A DNA stretch of 64,000 nt, from contig OCMG01000004.1 in the NCBI GenBank assembly GCA_900215285.1, positions 1,658,001-1,722,000 of the forward strand, given 5' to 3'. Below the pieces are notes generated by a model. It worked only from the letters and a program-made list of their open reading frames with translations. It did no database searches and had not been told where the DNA came from. Shown piece by piece: positions 46,920 through 56,945 of the stretch (positions are counted from its first letter, which is position 1; each line of letters opens with the position of its first letter). Source of the DNA: Ensifer adhaerens. Its GTDB lineage: Bacteria; Pseudomonadota; Alphaproteobacteria; Rhizobiales; Rhizobiaceae. Position numbers and translations under genes: made by a program.

Positions 46920-47948
46920 ATGGCACTCGCCCGCCGCCGCCAGCAGCGGCATATCGATTACTGGCCGGGCTTTGTCGATGCGCTGTCGACCCTGCTGCTC
47001 GCCATCATGTTCCTGCTCACGGTCTTCGTGCTCGGGCAGTTTTTCCTCAGCCGTGAAATTTCCGGCAAGGACGCGGTTCTCAATCGGCTGAATAGTCAGA
47101 TCAACGAGTTGACGCAGCTCCTTGCGCTCGAAAAGAGCGGCAAGCAGGACATGGAGGATCAGCTCGCGGCCCTGCAGGCCTCGCTGTCCCAATCGGAAGG
47201 GGAGAAGTCGCGGCTGCAGAAGCTGCTTGATGCCGGATCGGGAATTGCCTCCGGCGCGCAGGCAAGGATCGGCCAGCTGTCCGGCGAGCTGGACGCGGAA
47301 AAGCAGGTCTCGGCACGGGCGATGAGCCAGGTGGAGCTGCTCAACCAGCAGATCGCCGCCCTGCGCGCGCAGATTGCTGCCGTCGAAAGTGCGTTGCAGG
47401 CGGCCGAAACGAAGGACCAGGCCTCCCAGACGCAGATCGCCGATCTCGGCCGGCGGTTGAATGTGGCGCTGGCGCAGAAGGTGCAGGAACTCAACCGCTA
47501 TCGCTCCGATTTCTTTGGACGGCTGCGCGAAATCCTTTCGGATCGCGAAAATATCCGCATCGTCGGCGACCGTTTCGTCTTCCAGTCGGAAGTGCTGTTT
47601 CCTTCCGGCGGTTCCGAGCTGAATGATGCCGGCAAGGTTGAAATGCAGAAGCTGGCCCAGGCGATCATCGAGCTAGCCAAGGAGATTCCGCCGGAAATCA
47701 ACTGGGTCCTGCGTGTCGATGGCCACACCGACAACGTCAAGCTGTCCGGTAACGGCAAATATGCCGACAACTGGGAGCTGTCGACGGCCCGCGCGACCTC
47801 GGTCGTGAAATATCTGATCAGCCAGGGCGTGCCGGCTGACAGGCTGGTCGCGGCTGGCTTCGGCGAGTACACGCCGATCGCGCCCGGGGATACGCCGGAA
47901 GCGCGCGCGCAGAACCGACGCATCGAGCTGAAGCTCACGGAGAAGTAA
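46920..47948 (+). CDS. OmpA/MotB-like peptidoglycan-binding partner of the channel
   Basis: 342 residues. One N-terminal membrane helix (about 18-42) carries an Asp (D20 in GFVDALSTLLL), the position of the proton-accepting Asp of MotB. A coiled coil of about 150 residues follows, then an OmpA-C peptidoglycan-binding domain (about 215-340) with VLRVDGHTDNVKL, ELSTARATSVVKYL and ARAQNRRIELKL. It should anchor the MotA-like protein to the cell wall. Its stop abuts that of convergent ybgC with no gap. Confidence 0.87.
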   Translation: MALARRRQQRHIDYWPGFVDALSTLLLAIMFLLTVFVLGQFFLSREISGKDAVLNRLNSQINELTQLLALEKSGKQDMEDQLAALQASLSQSEGEKSRLQKLLDAGSGIASGAQARIGQLSGELDAEKQVSARAMSQVELLNQQIAALRAQIAAVESALQAAETKDQASQTQIADLGRRLNVALAQKVQELNRYRSDFFGRLREILSDRENIRIVGDRFVFQSEVLFPSGGSELNDAGKVEMQKLAQAIIELAKEIPPEINWVLRVDGHTDNVKLSGNGKYADNWELSTARATSVVKYLISQGVPADRLVAAGFGEYTPIAPGDTPEARAQNRRIELKLTEK

Positions 47949-48395
47949 TCAGGCCTCGCCGAGAAAGGATCGGGCGAGCGTTTCCGGCAGACGCCTTGGC
48001 CGTCCCAGGGCGTTGACGACGGCGATGATCACTTTGGCAGAAATCAGCAGCGTCTCGCCGCGCAGGATCTTCTGGTTCAGCACCATTTTTGCGCCACCAG
48101 CCTTTTCTGTCACCGTTTCGATGGTCAGGACATTGTCCATGCGGGCCGGAGACTTGAAGTCGATTTCCATGCGGTGCACCACGAACATGAGCCCTTCGCC
48201 ATCCATCTGGTGAAGAGCACTTTGCTCGACGCCGAGGCAGCGGAGGTAATCGGTGCGGGCGCGCTCCATGAAATGAAGATAGCGCGCATGATACACAAGG
48301 CCCGAGAAATCGGTGTCTTCATAATAGACGCGCTGGATCAGCCTGTGGCTGCCGTCGGCGGCAAGCTCGCCGGAAAGGGAAAAGGTCTCGGTCAT
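47949..48395 (-). CDS. ybgC: YbgC-type acyl-CoA thioesterase
   Basis: 148 residues, a hot-dog fold: HRLIQRVYYEDTDFSGLVYH holds the catalytic Asp (DTDFSG), then ARYLHFMERARTDYLR. YbgC normally starts the tol-pal operon; here no tolQRAB-pal genes follow, and the downstream neighbour is the convergent OmpA-like gene. The ATG overlaps the NUDIX stop by four bases, so it is translated as part of the ruvB-phosphoesterase-NUDIX series. Confidence 0.93.
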   Translation of the reverse strand: MTETFSLSGELAADGSHRLIQRVYYEDTDFSGLVYHARYLHFMERARTDYLRCLGVEQSALHQMDGEGLMFVVHRMEIDFKSPARMDNVLTIETVTEKAGGAKMVLNQKILRGETLLISAKVIIAVVNALGRPRRLPETLARSFLGEA

Positions 48396-48892
48396 TCGGG
48401 CACGCTTTCGCGGTGGATCAGGTATTCGCTCTTCTCGGGGAGGGCGGCGATGCGGGCCGGAATGAAATCCGGCTGCAGCGGTAGCGCCTCCAGGCGCGAC
48501 CTGTCGGCCAAAACCCATTTGAATTCAAGATCGTTCTTCGCGTCGCGCACCCGGTGGATGATCGTTTCGGGCTGGAACGGGAAGTGGTCGGGCATCTGCA
48601 TCAGATAATAGACGCCGATCTCGTGCCATTTCCGCCCTTCGAAGGAGAAGAAGTTTTCCACCGTCCAGAGATGGCGGACGAGCGTGACGTCGCAATCCGT
48701 TTCTTCCTTCATTTCACGAATGAGCGTTTCCGCCGAGCTTTCTCCAACTTCCGCCGTGCCGCCCGGGAAGGTCCAGAACTTCTCATGCGTCGCACGGTGC
48801 ACAAGGATGTGCCCGTCGCGAAAGGCAAGGCCAGCGATGCGCATGTTGAACAGGCGCCGCGCCAGCTTGATGCGGATTGTCTTGCGGCTCAT
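48392..48892 (-). CDS. NUDIX hydrolase
   Basis: 166 residues. A complete Nudix box lies near 44-66: GGTAEVGESSAETLIREMKE followed by ETD, preceded by WTFPG. Substrate unknown; such enzymes clear nucleoside diphosphate derivatives. Coupled to ybgC downstream (ATGA overlap) and four bases from the phosphoesterase gene upstream. Confidence 0.93.
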   Translation of the reverse strand: MSRKTIRIKLARRLFNMRIAGLAFRDGHILVHRATHEKFWTFPGGTAEVGESSAETLIREMKEETDCDVTLVRHLWTVENFFSFEGRKWHEIGVYYLMQMPDHFPFQPETIIHRVRDAKNDLEFKWVLADRSRLEALPLQPDFIPARIAALPEKSEYLIHRESVPE

Positions 48893-48896
48893 GTGG

Positions 48897-49799
48897 TCAC
48901 CCTATGTCCAGCACGACGATCTCCGGCCATGCGCCGAGACGGAACGGAATGCCGGTGCAGCCGAGGCCGCGAGAGACAACGAGGTGCCTCTCATTTTCGA
49001 TGATGTGGCCACCGCGGAACCGTGTGCCGAAGCGCGAGTTCATCGCCGGCGACCAACCGAAGATGTTCACCTGACCTCCATGGGTGTGACCCGAGAGCGT
49101 CAGGGAAACGCGGGACGGCACATCAGGGAAGACATCGGGTTCATGCGCCATCAGGATGACCGGTGCGTCGTCGCTGACCCTGGCAAGCGTGGTGGAAAGA
49201 TCATCGACGCCACCATCGCCCTCGCGGCCGGGAGGATGCTGGAAATGAAACGCCAGCTGATCGCCAAGTCCGGCGAGCCAGAAGGGCTTGCCGTCCTTTT
49301 CATGCCGGGTCGCGTCGTTGATCAAGAGGCTGATGTTTGCCTTCTCCAGGGCATGGCCGATCCGCGGCATGAGGCGAGGGTCGCGAATGAAGTTCCACGA
49401 CTGCCAGTAGTCGTGATTGCCGAGAATGGCGTGGGTGCCCAGCGGCGCCGAAAGCCGGCTGAGGCAGGCCGCGATGTCATCTTCCGGCAGCGCCGTGCCG
49501 AGTTCCGGCATCGCGTTCACATAGTCGCCCAGCAGCAGGATCATGTCTCCCCCGAGGCTGTTTGCCATGTCGCAGATGCGGGCGACGCGGTCGAGCTCCA
49601 TCCAGTGCTTGGTGGTGTGAATGTCGCTCAGCAGGACGAGCCGGAGCTTCAGGTCCGGCGTCCACCCCGGTGGCGTGAATGCATATGTCCGGATGCGCGG
49701 GGTTCCCATGGCCTCCGCCCCTGTGCCATAGCCCAGCAGGGCCGCAGCCGAGGCAAATCCGGTTGCCGCCAGTTTCAGAAAGCCGCGTCTGGTGATCAC
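48897..49799 (-). CDS. Exported metallophosphoesterase (YkuE-like)
   Basis: 300 residues. A Tat signal ([20 protein letters not shown]) sends it to the periplasm. Calcineurin-like metal motifs: [35 protein letters not shown] and LSGHTHGGQ. Relatives hydrolyse UDP-diacylglucosamine or act as general phosphodiesterases. Its ATG overlaps the ruvB stop by four bases. Confidence 0.92.
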   Translation of the reverse strand: MITRRGFLKLAATGFASAAALLGYGTGAEAMGTPRIRTYAFTPPGWTPDLKLRLVLLSDIHTTKHWMELDRVARICDMANSLGGDMILLLGDYVNAMPELGTALPEDDIAACLSRLSAPLGTHAILGNHDYWQSWNFIRDPRLMPRIGHALEKANISLLINDATRHEKDGKPFWLAGLGDQLAFHFQHPPGREGDGGVDDLSTTLARVSDDAPVILMAHEPDVFPDVPSRVSLTLSGHTHGGQVNIFGWSPAMNSRFGTRFRGGHIIENERHLVVSRGLGCTGIPFRLGAWPEIVVLDIG

Positions 49800-50839
49800 T
49801 CGTTGTCGTCCTGGAAAAGGCTGATCTGGGTTCTTTCGATGTCTTTAGGCGGGGTCAGGCCCAGGTGTTTCCATGCATTTGCGGTCAGAATGCGGCCGCG
49901 CGGCGTGCGCTGGATGAAGCCCTGCTGGATCATATAGGGCTCAATGATGTCCTCGATCGCGTCGCGCGGCTCGGAAAGGCCGGCGGCAATCGTCTCGATG
50001 CCCACCGGGCCACCGCCGAAATTATGCGCGATCATGGCGAGATAGCGTCGGTCGAGCTGATCCAGGCCCATGTTGTCGACATGCAGCCGCGTCAGGGCCT
50101 CGTCGGCAATCTGGCGGGTCACGGCCTCGGCACGGGCAACCTCTGCAAAGTCACGTACGCGGCGCAGCAGACGGCCCGCAATGCGGGGCGTGCCGCGGGC
50201 GCGCCGGGCAATCTCGCGGGCTCCGTCATCGGTCATGCCAAGGCCCAGCAAACGTGCGCCGCGGCGCACGATCGATTCCAGCTCTTCGACGGTGTAGAAA
50301 TTGAGCCGCACGGGAATGCCGAAACGGTCGCGCAGCGGGGTCGTCAGAAGGCCAAGGCGGGTGGTTGCCGCCACCAGCGTGAATTTCGAAAGGTCGATCT
50401 TCACCGAGCGCGCGGCCGGACCCTCGCCGATGATGAGGTCGAGCTGGAAATCCTCCATGGCGGGATAGAGGATTTCCTCTACCGCCGGGTTGAGGCGATG
50501 GATTTCGTCGATAAAGAGGACGTCGCGCTCTTCGAGATTGGTCAGAAGGGCGGCAAGATCGCCGGCCTTGGCGATGACCGGGCCGGAGGTGGAGCGGAAG
50601 TTGACGCCCAGTTCCTTCGCCATGATCTGCGCGAGCGTCGTCTTGCCGAGGCCAGGAGGGCCGACAAACAGTACGTGGTCCAGCGCCTCGCCACGGTTCT
50701 TGGCGGCTTCGATGAAGATCTTCAGATTGGCGCGCGCTTCGGCCTGGCCGGTGAACTCGTCCAGCGATTGCGGGCGCAAAGCCGTATCGAGGTCTTCGCC
50801 GCGCTTTTCAGGGCTCAAGAGCGGATTTGGCTGGTTCAT
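49796..50839 (-). CDS. ruvB: Holliday junction branch migration ATPase RuvB
   Basis: 347 residues. AAA+ motor that drives branch migration with RuvA. Walker A is [11 protein letters not shown] (about 60-70), Walker [10 protein letters not shown], sensor [10 protein letters not shown], arginine finger in LRDRFG and the C-terminal winged-helix [11 protein letters not shown]. Lies 61 bases downstream of ruvA and overlaps the phosphoesterase gene. Confidence 0.98.
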   Translation of the reverse strand: MNQPNPLLSPEKRGEDLDTALRPQSLDEFTGQAEARANLKIFIEAAKNRGEALDHVLFVGPPGLGKTTLAQIMAKELGVNFRSTSGPVIAKAGDLAALLTNLEERDVLFIDEIHRLNPAVEEILYPAMEDFQLDLIIGEGPAARSVKIDLSKFTLVAATTRLGLLTTPLRDRFGIPVRLNFYTVEELESIVRRGARLLGLGMTDDGAREIARRARGTPRIAGRLLRRVRDFAEVARAEAVTRQIADEALTRLHVDNMGLDQLDRRYLAMIAHNFGGGPVGIETIAAGLSEPRDAIEDIIEPYMIQQGFIQRTPRGRILTANAWKHLGLTPPKDIERTQISLFQDDNE

Positions 50840-50900
50840 CTGGTCGATCCCGTTTCGACTAGGGCTTTAGCGGCGAAAGCGGACGAAGGAAAGGCCGCTC

Positions 50901-51512
50901 TCACCGCGACAGTTCCTTGAGGCCCAGGCGGATCAACTTTGCGCTATCTGCATCTTCCCCGCCATTCTTCAGCGCGGCCGCCACCGCATTGGCGGCCTGC
51001 TCGCGGGAGTAACCGAGATTCGTGAGGGCCGAAACGGCGTCTGCGACGGGCGCGCTGGCGGCGCCTTCGCCGATTTCCTGCTTGAGCCCCATGTTCGCCG
51101 CCCCGCCGGCAAAGGCAGGGGCCTTGTTCTTCAACTCCGTCAGGATGCGGATGGCAACCTTTGGCCCGACCCCAGGTGCACGCGATATGGCGGTCTTGTC
51201 CTGAAGCGCGATGGCGTTGGCCAGTTCGGCTGGCGTCAGCGTCGACAGGACGGCAAGGGCCACCTTGGAGCCGATGCCCTGCACGACCTGCAGAAGCCGG
51301 AACCATTCGCGCTCCAGCGGTGTCGCGAAGCCGAAAAGTTTCAGCTGATCTTCCCGGACATAGGTTTCGATGAACAGGACCACGGCCTCGCCAAGGTTCA
51401 GTTTCGAGAGCGTGCGCGCCGAGCAGAAGGCGAGGTAGCAGACGCCGTGCACATCGACGAGCACGTAATCCTCGCCGATTTCGTCCACGGTGCCTTTGAG
51501 TTTGCCGATCAT
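50901..51512 (-). CDS. ruvA: Holliday junction binding protein RuvA
   Basis: 203 residues. Tetrameric junction-binding partner of RuvB. An N-terminal OB fold ([20 protein letters not shown]), two helix-hairpin-helix motifs ([33 protein letters not shown]) and a C-terminal RuvB-binding domain ([16 protein letters not shown]) are all present. A vapBC module lies between it and ruvC, which is the usual direct neighbour. Confidence 0.97.
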   Translation of the reverse strand: MIGKLKGTVDEIGEDYVLVDVHGVCYLAFCSARTLSKLNLGEAVVLFIETYVREDQLKLFGFATPLEREWFRLLQVVQGIGSKVALAVLSTLTPAELANAIALQDKTAISRAPGVGPKVAIRILTELKNKAPAFAGGAANMGLKQEIGEGAASAPVADAVSALTNLGYSREQAANAVAAALKNGGEDADSAKLIRLGLKELSR

Positions 51513-51524
51513 GGGTAAAGTCTT

Positions 51525-51941
51525 TCAGGAATGCGTTTCGGGCGAGATGATATCGAGGTCGGGAAAGCAGGCGCGGTACCTGTTCGGATCACGGGTGAGT
51601 AGCCGGTGGGAGCGAACGGCGGCATGGGCGCCGATCAGGAAGTCGGGCAACGTGCGTTCCCGACTGCCGCCCTGGCGACGATAAGACACATGCGCCAATC
51701 CCGCCTTGTAGGCAGCTTCAAATGGCAGCGCTTCTTTGATCAGGCCAAGCGGCGCAGTCAGAGCTGATATTTCGCGCTCGCTGCCGGCCAGTCCGGCGAG
51801 TTCCGCCCAGACGATCGGCGATAGCACGAAGCTCGCTTCTCTGCGCAGATGTTTCAGCATGCTGCCTGACCATGCGGTAAACGCGCCTGGTTTGGCAAAA
51901 ATGTCGATGAAGATATTGGTGTCAACGAGGACTGACGTCAT
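51525..51941 (-). CDS. vapC: VapC-type PIN-domain toxin (ruv locus)
   Basis: 138 residues. PIN motifs: VLVDTNIFIDIF (Asp 7), VWAELAGL (Glu), LPDFLIGAHA (Asp) and LLTRDPNRYRACFPDL (Asp). All four acidic positions are present, so nuclease activity is likely. It overlaps the antitoxin gene by 20 bases and ends 12 bases before ruvA. Not closely similar to the VapC at 9.6 kb (different motif spacing and tail). Confidence 0.9.
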   Translation of the reverse strand: MTSVLVDTNIFIDIFAKPGAFTAWSGSMLKHLRREASFVLSPIVWAELAGLAGSEREISALTAPLGLIKEALPFEAAYKAGLAHVSYRRQGGSRERTLPDFLIGAHAAVRSHRLLTRDPNRYRACFPDLDIISPETHS

Positions 51942-52185
51942 CGCGAGGTCCTCGCAGCCATTCCATATAGTCTTCCGTGCTCATGCCGCCAGCATCAAGC
52001 GCACCACTGACCGTTTTCAGCCAGTCGTCGAACCCCTGTTCGGTCAGATCTGCTGAGGACGAGATAAGAACCAGCCTTGGACCCTTCTCATCCGCAATGA
52101 ATTCAACCTCCGCGCCGGGCAGGATGCCATAGCGGTCACGAATGTCTTTTGGTATGGTAACCTGACCTTTTTCTGTCACGCGCAT
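51922..52185 (-). CDS. vapB: AbrB/VapB-type antitoxin (ruv locus)
   Basis: 87 residues. Classic SpoVT-AbrB start MRVTEKGQVTIPKDIRDRYG at residues 1-20, then a linker and a C-terminal toxin-binding part ending in GPRDDVSPR. The start at 52185 lies one base from a palindromic operator. The pair is inserted between ruvC and ruvA in the same orientation. Confidence 0.92.
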   Translation of the reverse strand: MRVTEKGQVTIPKDIRDRYGILPGAEVEFIADEKGPRLVLISSSADLTEQGFDDWLKTVSGALDAGGMSTEDYMEWLRGPRDDVSPR

Positions 52186-52186
52186 G

Positions 52187-52207
52187 GTAATACCTCGTGA
52201 GTATTAC
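52187..52207 (-). promoter_or_regulatory. Palindromic operator at the start of vapB (ruv locus)
   Basis: GTAATAC (52187-52193), a 7-base spacer, GTATTAC (52201-52207). It covers the ribosome-site region of vapB, as expected for autorepression by AbrB-type antitoxins. Confidence 0.65.
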
Positions 52208-52239
52208 TTGGCAGCCCCTTGAGAACAAGTCAAGAACAT

Positions 52240-52752
52240 TCAGCCGGCGAGCATGGCCAGGCGACTGGCGGTCGCGCCGCGGTTGTGGGCATGGCAGATG
52301 GCGATCGCGAGCGCGTCGGCGGCATCGTTGCCCTTGAATTCGGCCTTGGGCATGAGAACCTTCAGCATCATGTGGATCTGCTGTTTCTCGCCGTGGCCGA
52401 CGCCGATGACGGATTTCTTCACCGCATTCGGCGCGTATTCGGCGACCTTGAGACCGGCACGGGCCGGGACCAGCATCGCTATACCCCGCGCCTGACCGAG
52501 CTTCAGCGTGGCGACCGCGTCCTTGTTCACGAAGGTCTGCTCGACGGCTGCCTCATGCGGCTGGTAGGCGTGAATAATTTCGGCGAGCCCGTCATGCAAT
52601 TGGCAAAGCCTTGAGGCGAGGTCCATGTCGCCATCGCTGGTGACCGTCCCGGAGGCGACGAAGCGTAATGAATTGCCCAGGCTCTCGATGATTCCCCAAC
52701 CGGTGCGCCGAAGCCCGGGATCAATGCCGATAATGCGAATCATGTCTTTCAT
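52240..52752 (-). CDS. ruvC: Holliday junction resolvase RuvC
   Basis: 170 residues. Mg-dependent endonuclease cutting Holliday junctions. Acidic active-site residues are seen in [14 protein letters not shown] (D near 10), AAVEQTFVN (E near 70) and [17 protein letters not shown] (two Asp near 143-146). A start at the second Met (52743) is possible. It is separated from ruvA by vapBC, with 54 bases between its stop and the vapB start. Confidence 0.97.
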   Translation of the reverse strand: MKDMIRIIGIDPGLRRTGWGIIESLGNSLRFVASGTVTSDGDMDLASRLCQLHDGLAEIIHAYQPHEAAVEQTFVNKDAVATLKLGQARGIAMLVPARAGLKVAEYAPNAVKKSVIGVGHGEKQQIHMMLKVLMPKAEFKGNDAADALAIAICHAHNRGATASRLAMLAG

Positions 52753-52994
52753 GAAGCGAGGTTAGGATAGAAATGGCGGGCTGCCCATGTCTGTTGGCAG
52801 GGTTTCATCGGGTAGGGTGTGTCGAAAAGTGTCGCAAAGCCGATCGAAATATCGAAATCTCTAAAATAAACAGTACTCATTAACCATAGAGTAAGCGCAG
52901 CTGAGAGAAGAATGCGTCTACGGGAAGCCAATGCAGTGCTGTGCAGGCGCAGGCTTGCACGCATTTGCAATTTCATGATGTGGGCGGTGGGCCG

Positions 52995-55292
52995 ATGAGC
53001 CGAGTATTCAAATCTGTCAGGACACGCGTGACCGGCCTGTTCATCTTCTTCATGGTCCTGTCCGGCGCCGTGTTGCTGGCCATTGCCTATGGCGGCAGCG
53101 CAGGGGTCTTTCAGCAGCAGGCCGCAGCGGCCCGACAGGCAACGCTGACCTTCCGCGCCGATATGCTTTCCGAGAAGCTTGCACAATTGAGAGGGCAGGC
53201 GGAGTCGATCGCACGTATCGAGGCGCTCCAGCAGGATCTGACGAACCTCAAGAGTGGCTGGAAGACGGTGGAAAAGACGTCCGGCGATGCTTCCAAGGCG
53301 CTGATCGACATCTATATCACCCGCAACCCGAACCCTGCCGACAAGCGTGAGCGTCTGGTCAAGGTCGACGGGCCCAGTGGCTTCTATTTCTCATCGCATG
53401 AGAAAACGCAGACCGATGTGCAGACCTATCTCGCAAACGGGCCCTTTTCCGATCTACTGATGGCGGACACGCAGGGCAACGTCATCTACTCCTACAAGAA
53501 GACGGAAACGTTCGCGCGGAACGTGGCCACGGGCGATCTTGCGAAATCCGGACTGGGGACGGTCTATGCGCTCGCCAACAAGGCTGTTTCCGCCTCAAAG
53601 GACGGGGAGACCGCCGATACTGTGTTTTCCGGTCTCGTGGTGTCGCAGTCGACCGGAAAGACGGACATCTATTTCGCCGTGCCGCTTCTGAAGCTCGGCT
53701 CGCCCCGTGGCGTCGTCATCTTCAAGGTAGCCGATCATGCCATTTCGGATGTCATGTCGAAGGCGCTGCCGACCGACGGTCAGGAGCAGGTGAATATCAT
53801 CGGCGACGACGGTCGCGCACTGGGCGTTTCGCCGCAAGGCGCGATCGTAGCGGTCGACGCGACGCCCTTCACGTTTGCCGCGCAGGCCTTTGCCGCTCAG
53901 GCCCCCTTTCAGGCTGACTTTCATCGCGCAGATGGACCGGCGCGCGCCTTCACGAAGTCCGTCACTGTCTATGGGTATCGCTATCTGATTTCCGAAAGCG
54001 ACAGTATCGGCTCGCTTCAGGCCGGGTCGAAGCATATCGCGAGTCTGATGGCAGGCGCCGGGGTGATCGTGATCCTGGCGGGACTTCTGGTTTCAGCCTT
54101 CTTCCTCAAGCGCATGCTTTCGCCGCTGGGCAGCCTGGCTGAAGCAACGCAGGCGGTTGCGGCCGGCGATCTCGGCGCGACCATTCGTTATCAGGACAGG
54201 GTTGACGAGATCGGGGTCATGTCACGGGCGTTGCACAGCTTCCGCCAGTCGCTGCAGCGGCAGAAGGACATGGAGGCGCAGACGGCGCAGATGGCGGCTG
54301 ATGCGGAGCGCGAGCGCGATGCGCGGCAGACGGAACGCGAGGCGCAGGCAGCGGAACTCAAGGATGTGGTCGCAGCTCTGGGCTCGGGCCTGGGCCGGCT
54401 TGCCGGCGGTGATCTGGCCTGCAGGATCGATCGTCGTTTTCCCGGTGAATTCGAGACTCTGAGGATCGACTTCAACCGGTCCATCGAGCAGTTGCACGAC
54501 GCGATGCTTGCTATTGGCGGCAATTCGGCGGCTGTGCGCGAAGGATCGAGCGAGATGCGGAGTTCGGCCGACCAGTTGGCGGCGCGCACCGAGCGGCAAT
54601 CGATTTCGATCAGCCAGGCGGCTGCGGCTATCGATCAGGTGACCAGGGCCGTGCGCGAGCAACTGGCCCGCGCGGAAGACGCCGCGCATATTGCCAAGAC
54701 CGCGCGCGACGGAGCCGACGACTCGGCCGGCATCATGCGTTCGATGATCGAGGCAATGGAGAACATCCAGTCGTCGTCGCAGAAGATCAACCAGATCATC
54801 GGTGTGATCGACGAGATCGCCTTCCAGACCAATCTTCTGGCGCTGAATGCCGGCGTTGAGGCCGCGCGTGCAGGCGAAAGCGGCAAAGGATTCGCCGTGG
54901 TCGCACAGGAAGTGCGCGAACTCGCCCAGCGATCGGCGACCGCAGCCAAGGAGATCACCACACTGCTTGCCCGATCGACAAGCGATGTCGAGGCCGGTGT
55001 TGCGCTGGTGGAGAAGGCGGGCCATGCGATCGGCGCGATCGGCGGTCACGTCGCAGATATCGACGGGCGTATTCGCTCGATCATGGAATCGACCCGCGAG
55101 GAGGCGGATTCGCTGCGCGCCATCAACGCCTCGGTCGGCGAGCTCGAAACCGCCACGCAGCAAAACGCGGCGATGGTCGAGGAAACCACGGCAGCCGTGC
55201 ACAGACTGGCGCATGAGGCCGGGGAAATGGACCAGCGACTGGGGCAGTTCCGTCTGGAAGACGACCGCAGCGGGTATCGCATGGCGGGGTAA
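52995..55292 (+). CDS. Methyl-accepting chemotaxis protein
   Basis: 765 residues. TM1 (about 13-33), a large periplasmic sensor region of roughly 310 residues (dCache-like by length), TM2 (about 350-372), a HAMP domain ([20 protein letters not shown]), a second HAMP-like linker, and the signalling domain with the conserved tip [20 protein letters not shown] and [19 protein letters not shown]. No CheR-binding pentapeptide at the C-terminus (ends YRMAG). The start at 52995 is the first Met before TM1. Ligand unknown. Confidence 0.93.
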   Translation: MSRVFKSVRTRVTGLFIFFMVLSGAVLLAIAYGGSAGVFQQQAAAARQATLTFRADMLSEKLAQLRGQAESIARIEALQQDLTNLKSGWKTVEKTSGDASKALIDIYITRNPNPADKRERLVKVDGPSGFYFSSHEKTQTDVQTYLANGPFSDLLMADTQGNVIYSYKKTETFARNVATGDLAKSGLGTVYALANKAVSASKDGETADTVFSGLVVSQSTGKTDIYFAVPLLKLGSPRGVVIFKVADHAISDVMSKALPTDGQEQVNIIGDDGRALGVSPQGAIVAVDATPFTFAAQAFAAQAPFQADFHRADGPARAFTKSVTVYGYRYLISESDSIGSLQAGSKHIASLMAGAGVIVILAGLLVSAFFLKRMLSPLGSLAEATQAVAAGDLGATIRYQDRVDEIGVMSRALHSFRQSLQRQKDMEAQTAQMAADAERERDARQTEREAQAAELKDVVAALGSGLGRLAGGDLACRIDRRFPGEFETLRIDFNRSIEQLHDAMLAIGGNSAAVREGSSEMRSSADQLAARTERQSISISQAAAAIDQVTRAVREQLARAEDAAHIAKTARDGADDSAGIMRSMIEAMENIQSSSQKINQIIGVIDEIAFQTNLLALNAGVEAARAGESGKGFAVVAQEVRELAQRSATAAKEITTLLARSTSDVEAGVALVEKAGHAIGAIGGHVADIDGRIRSIMESTREEADSLRAINASVGELETATQQNAAMVEETTAAVHRLAHEAGEMDQRLGQFRLEDDRSGYRMAG

Positions 55293-55426
55293 TGGACTGC
55301 CATCAGGTTCAAGAAGTCGGTATGATCGGGGCTCCTTCGGTCCACTTATCATTTTGACTTCTGGCGGCCTTGGGATTGTGGCGAGGGTGACCTAGATAAA
55401 GGGCTCAATCCCGAAAGGCCTCTCCC

Positions 55427-56422
55427 ATGACATTCTTCTCTGTTCTTGATCTTTCCACCATCAGCGAGGGCTCGACCGTCTCGGATGCGCTGGAGAATAC
55501 GCGGCGCATGGCGATGGCAGCGGAAGAGGCGGGATACAAGCGGTTCTGGCTTGCCGAGCATCACGGCATGACGGGGATTGCCAGTGCGGCGACCTCGTTG
55601 GTCATCGGCCATGCCGGTTATGCCACGAAGCGCATCCGCATCGGCTCGGGCGGCATCATGCTTCCCAACCATTCGCCCTACATCATCGCCGAGCAGTTCG
55701 GAACCCTGGCAGCACTGTTTCCGGGTCGCGTGGATCTGGGGCTCGGCCGCGCGCCGGGAACCGACATGGCGACGGCCCGCGCGCTGCGGCGGGACATGCA
55801 GGCGGCCTCGGAACGGTTCCCCGACGATATTCTGGAACTGAAGGCCTGGCTCGGGCCGCGCGCGGAAGGTCAACGGGTCATCGCGGTGCCCGGTATGGGA
55901 TCGCAGGTGCCGCTCTACATTCTCGGCTCAAGCCTCTATAGCGCGCATCTGGCGGCAGCGCTCGGCCTGCCTTATGCGTTTGCCTCGCATTTCGCGCCCG
56001 ACCAGCTCTTCGAGGCCATCCATATCTATCGCTCACGCTTCGAGCCTTCCGATCAGCTCGACCAGCCCTATGTCATGTCGGGCGTCATGGGCGTGGTGGC
56101 CGAGACGGATGAAGAGGCAGCCTATTACTTCACCTCGGCGCAGCAGCAATTCGTCAACCTGCGACGCGGCCGGCCCGGACAATATCCGCCGCCCGTCGCC
56201 GATATGGACGAGCACTGGACGCCGATGGAGCGGACCATGGTGGAGCACACGCTGCAGTTCGCCGTGGTCGGTGCGAAGGACACCGTGGAGACGAAACTGA
56301 AGCGCTTCATCAAGGACACCGAGGCCGACGAGATCATCGTCTCCTTCACCATTTTCGACGTCGAGAAGCGGCTGGCGGCGGTGAAGGCGATTTCGGAGAT
56401 GGGTGTGTTCGAGGCGGCTTGA
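55427..56422 (+). CDS. Luciferase-like (LLM class) flavin-dependent oxidoreductase
   Basis: 331 residues, TIM-barrel LLM family of the alkanal-monooxygenase-like type: [52 protein letters not shown] motif ([12 protein letters not shown]) and [20 protein letters not shown]. Uses FMNH2 or F420-like cofactors in relatives; the substrate is unknown. Stands alone, with a convergent merR gene 14 bases downstream. Confidence 0.92.
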   Translation: MTFFSVLDLSTISEGSTVSDALENTRRMAMAAEEAGYKRFWLAEHHGMTGIASAATSLVIGHAGYATKRIRIGSGGIMLPNHSPYIIAEQFGTLAALFPGRVDLGLGRAPGTDMATARALRRDMQAASERFPDDILELKAWLGPRAEGQRVIAVPGMGSQVPLYILGSSLYSAHLAAALGLPYAFASHFAPDQLFEAIHIYRSRFEPSDQLDQPYVMSGVMGVVAETDEEAAYYFTSAQQQFVNLRRGRPGQYPPPVADMDEHWTPMERTMVEHTLQFAVVGAKDTVETKLKRFIKDTEADEIIVSFTIFDVEKRLAAVKAISEMGVFEAA

Positions 56423-56436
56423 GGGTTCAAGCCCTT

Positions 56437-56877
56437 TCAGATGTCGCCGGCGACTGCGTGTCCTTTTCTTTTCAGCCTCACACGTCCTCGCTTTCCTGAA
56501 AGCTCGACCAGGCGGCGAAAGGTCGGGCACTCCATGTGCGAAGGCGCCTTGCAGTCGGCGACGTGGCGCAGCGTATCGCTGAGCGCGCTCAGTTGCTGGA
56601 TCTTCTCGTCGATTTCGTCCGCCTTGCGATGCAAGACATCGCGCGGCAGGTCGGGTCTGCCATTCCTGCCGAACATGCCGGCGATTTCCTCCAGCGAGAA
56701 ACCGGCGGCCTGACCCATCGTGATCAGCTTGATCTGCAAGAGAACGTCGTCAGAGAACTGCCGGCGCAGACCATGGCGGAAGAGGGACTCGATCAGCCCG
56801 ATCTCTTCGTAATAGCGCAGCGCCGACGGCTTGACGCCGGTCCGTGCGGAGACTTCTCCGATGTCCAGAAATTTCAT
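56437..56877 (-). CDS. MerR-family regulator without the SoxR iron-sulfur cysteines
   Basis: 146 residues. Winged-helix DNA-binding part: FLDIGEVSARTGVKPSALRY, YEEIGLI, RRQFSDDVLLQIKLITMGQA. A dimerisation helix and a short C-terminal region follow, with only two cysteines (C-x7-C in DCKAPSHMEC), not the C-x2-C-x-C-x5-C cluster of SoxR. It is divergent from an MFS exporter gene; the shared 68-base gap holds a SoxR-like box. Likely an activator of the exporter; the inducer could be thiol-reactive or metal-like, by inference from the cysteines. Confidence 0.88.
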   Translation of the reverse strand: MKFLDIGEVSARTGVKPSALRYYEEIGLIESLFRHGLRRQFSDDVLLQIKLITMGQAAGFSLEEIAGMFGRNGRPDLPRDVLHRKADEIDEKIQQLSALSDTLRHVADCKAPSHMECPTFRRLVELSGKRGRVRLKRKGHAVAGDI

Positions 56878-56879
56878 GC

Positions 56880-56910
56880 TTGACCTCAAGTTGGCTTGAA
56901 TTCGTAGCCT
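56880..56910 (+). promoter_or_regulatory. MerR-type promoter with SoxR-like operator
   Basis: -35 TTGACC (56880-56885), a 19-base spacer, -10 TAGCCT (56905-56910): the long spacer is the hallmark of MerR-activated promoters. Within it lies CCTCAAGTTGGCTTGA (56884-56899), with arms TCAAG/CTTGA, close to the SoxR consensus. It drives the MFS gene starting at 56946 and overlaps the merR ribosome site. Confidence 0.75.
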
Positions 56911-56945
56911 GCTCCTGAACGGAATTTCAGACAAGGGTTCAAGAC

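Noticed and set aside
45875..47948. MotA/OmpA-like pair considered as a Zorya defence system (zorAB)
   Set aside because: No zorC/zorD helicase or nuclease partners follow; neighbours are an alpha/beta hydrolase and ybgC. The protein lengths are also modest for ZorA.
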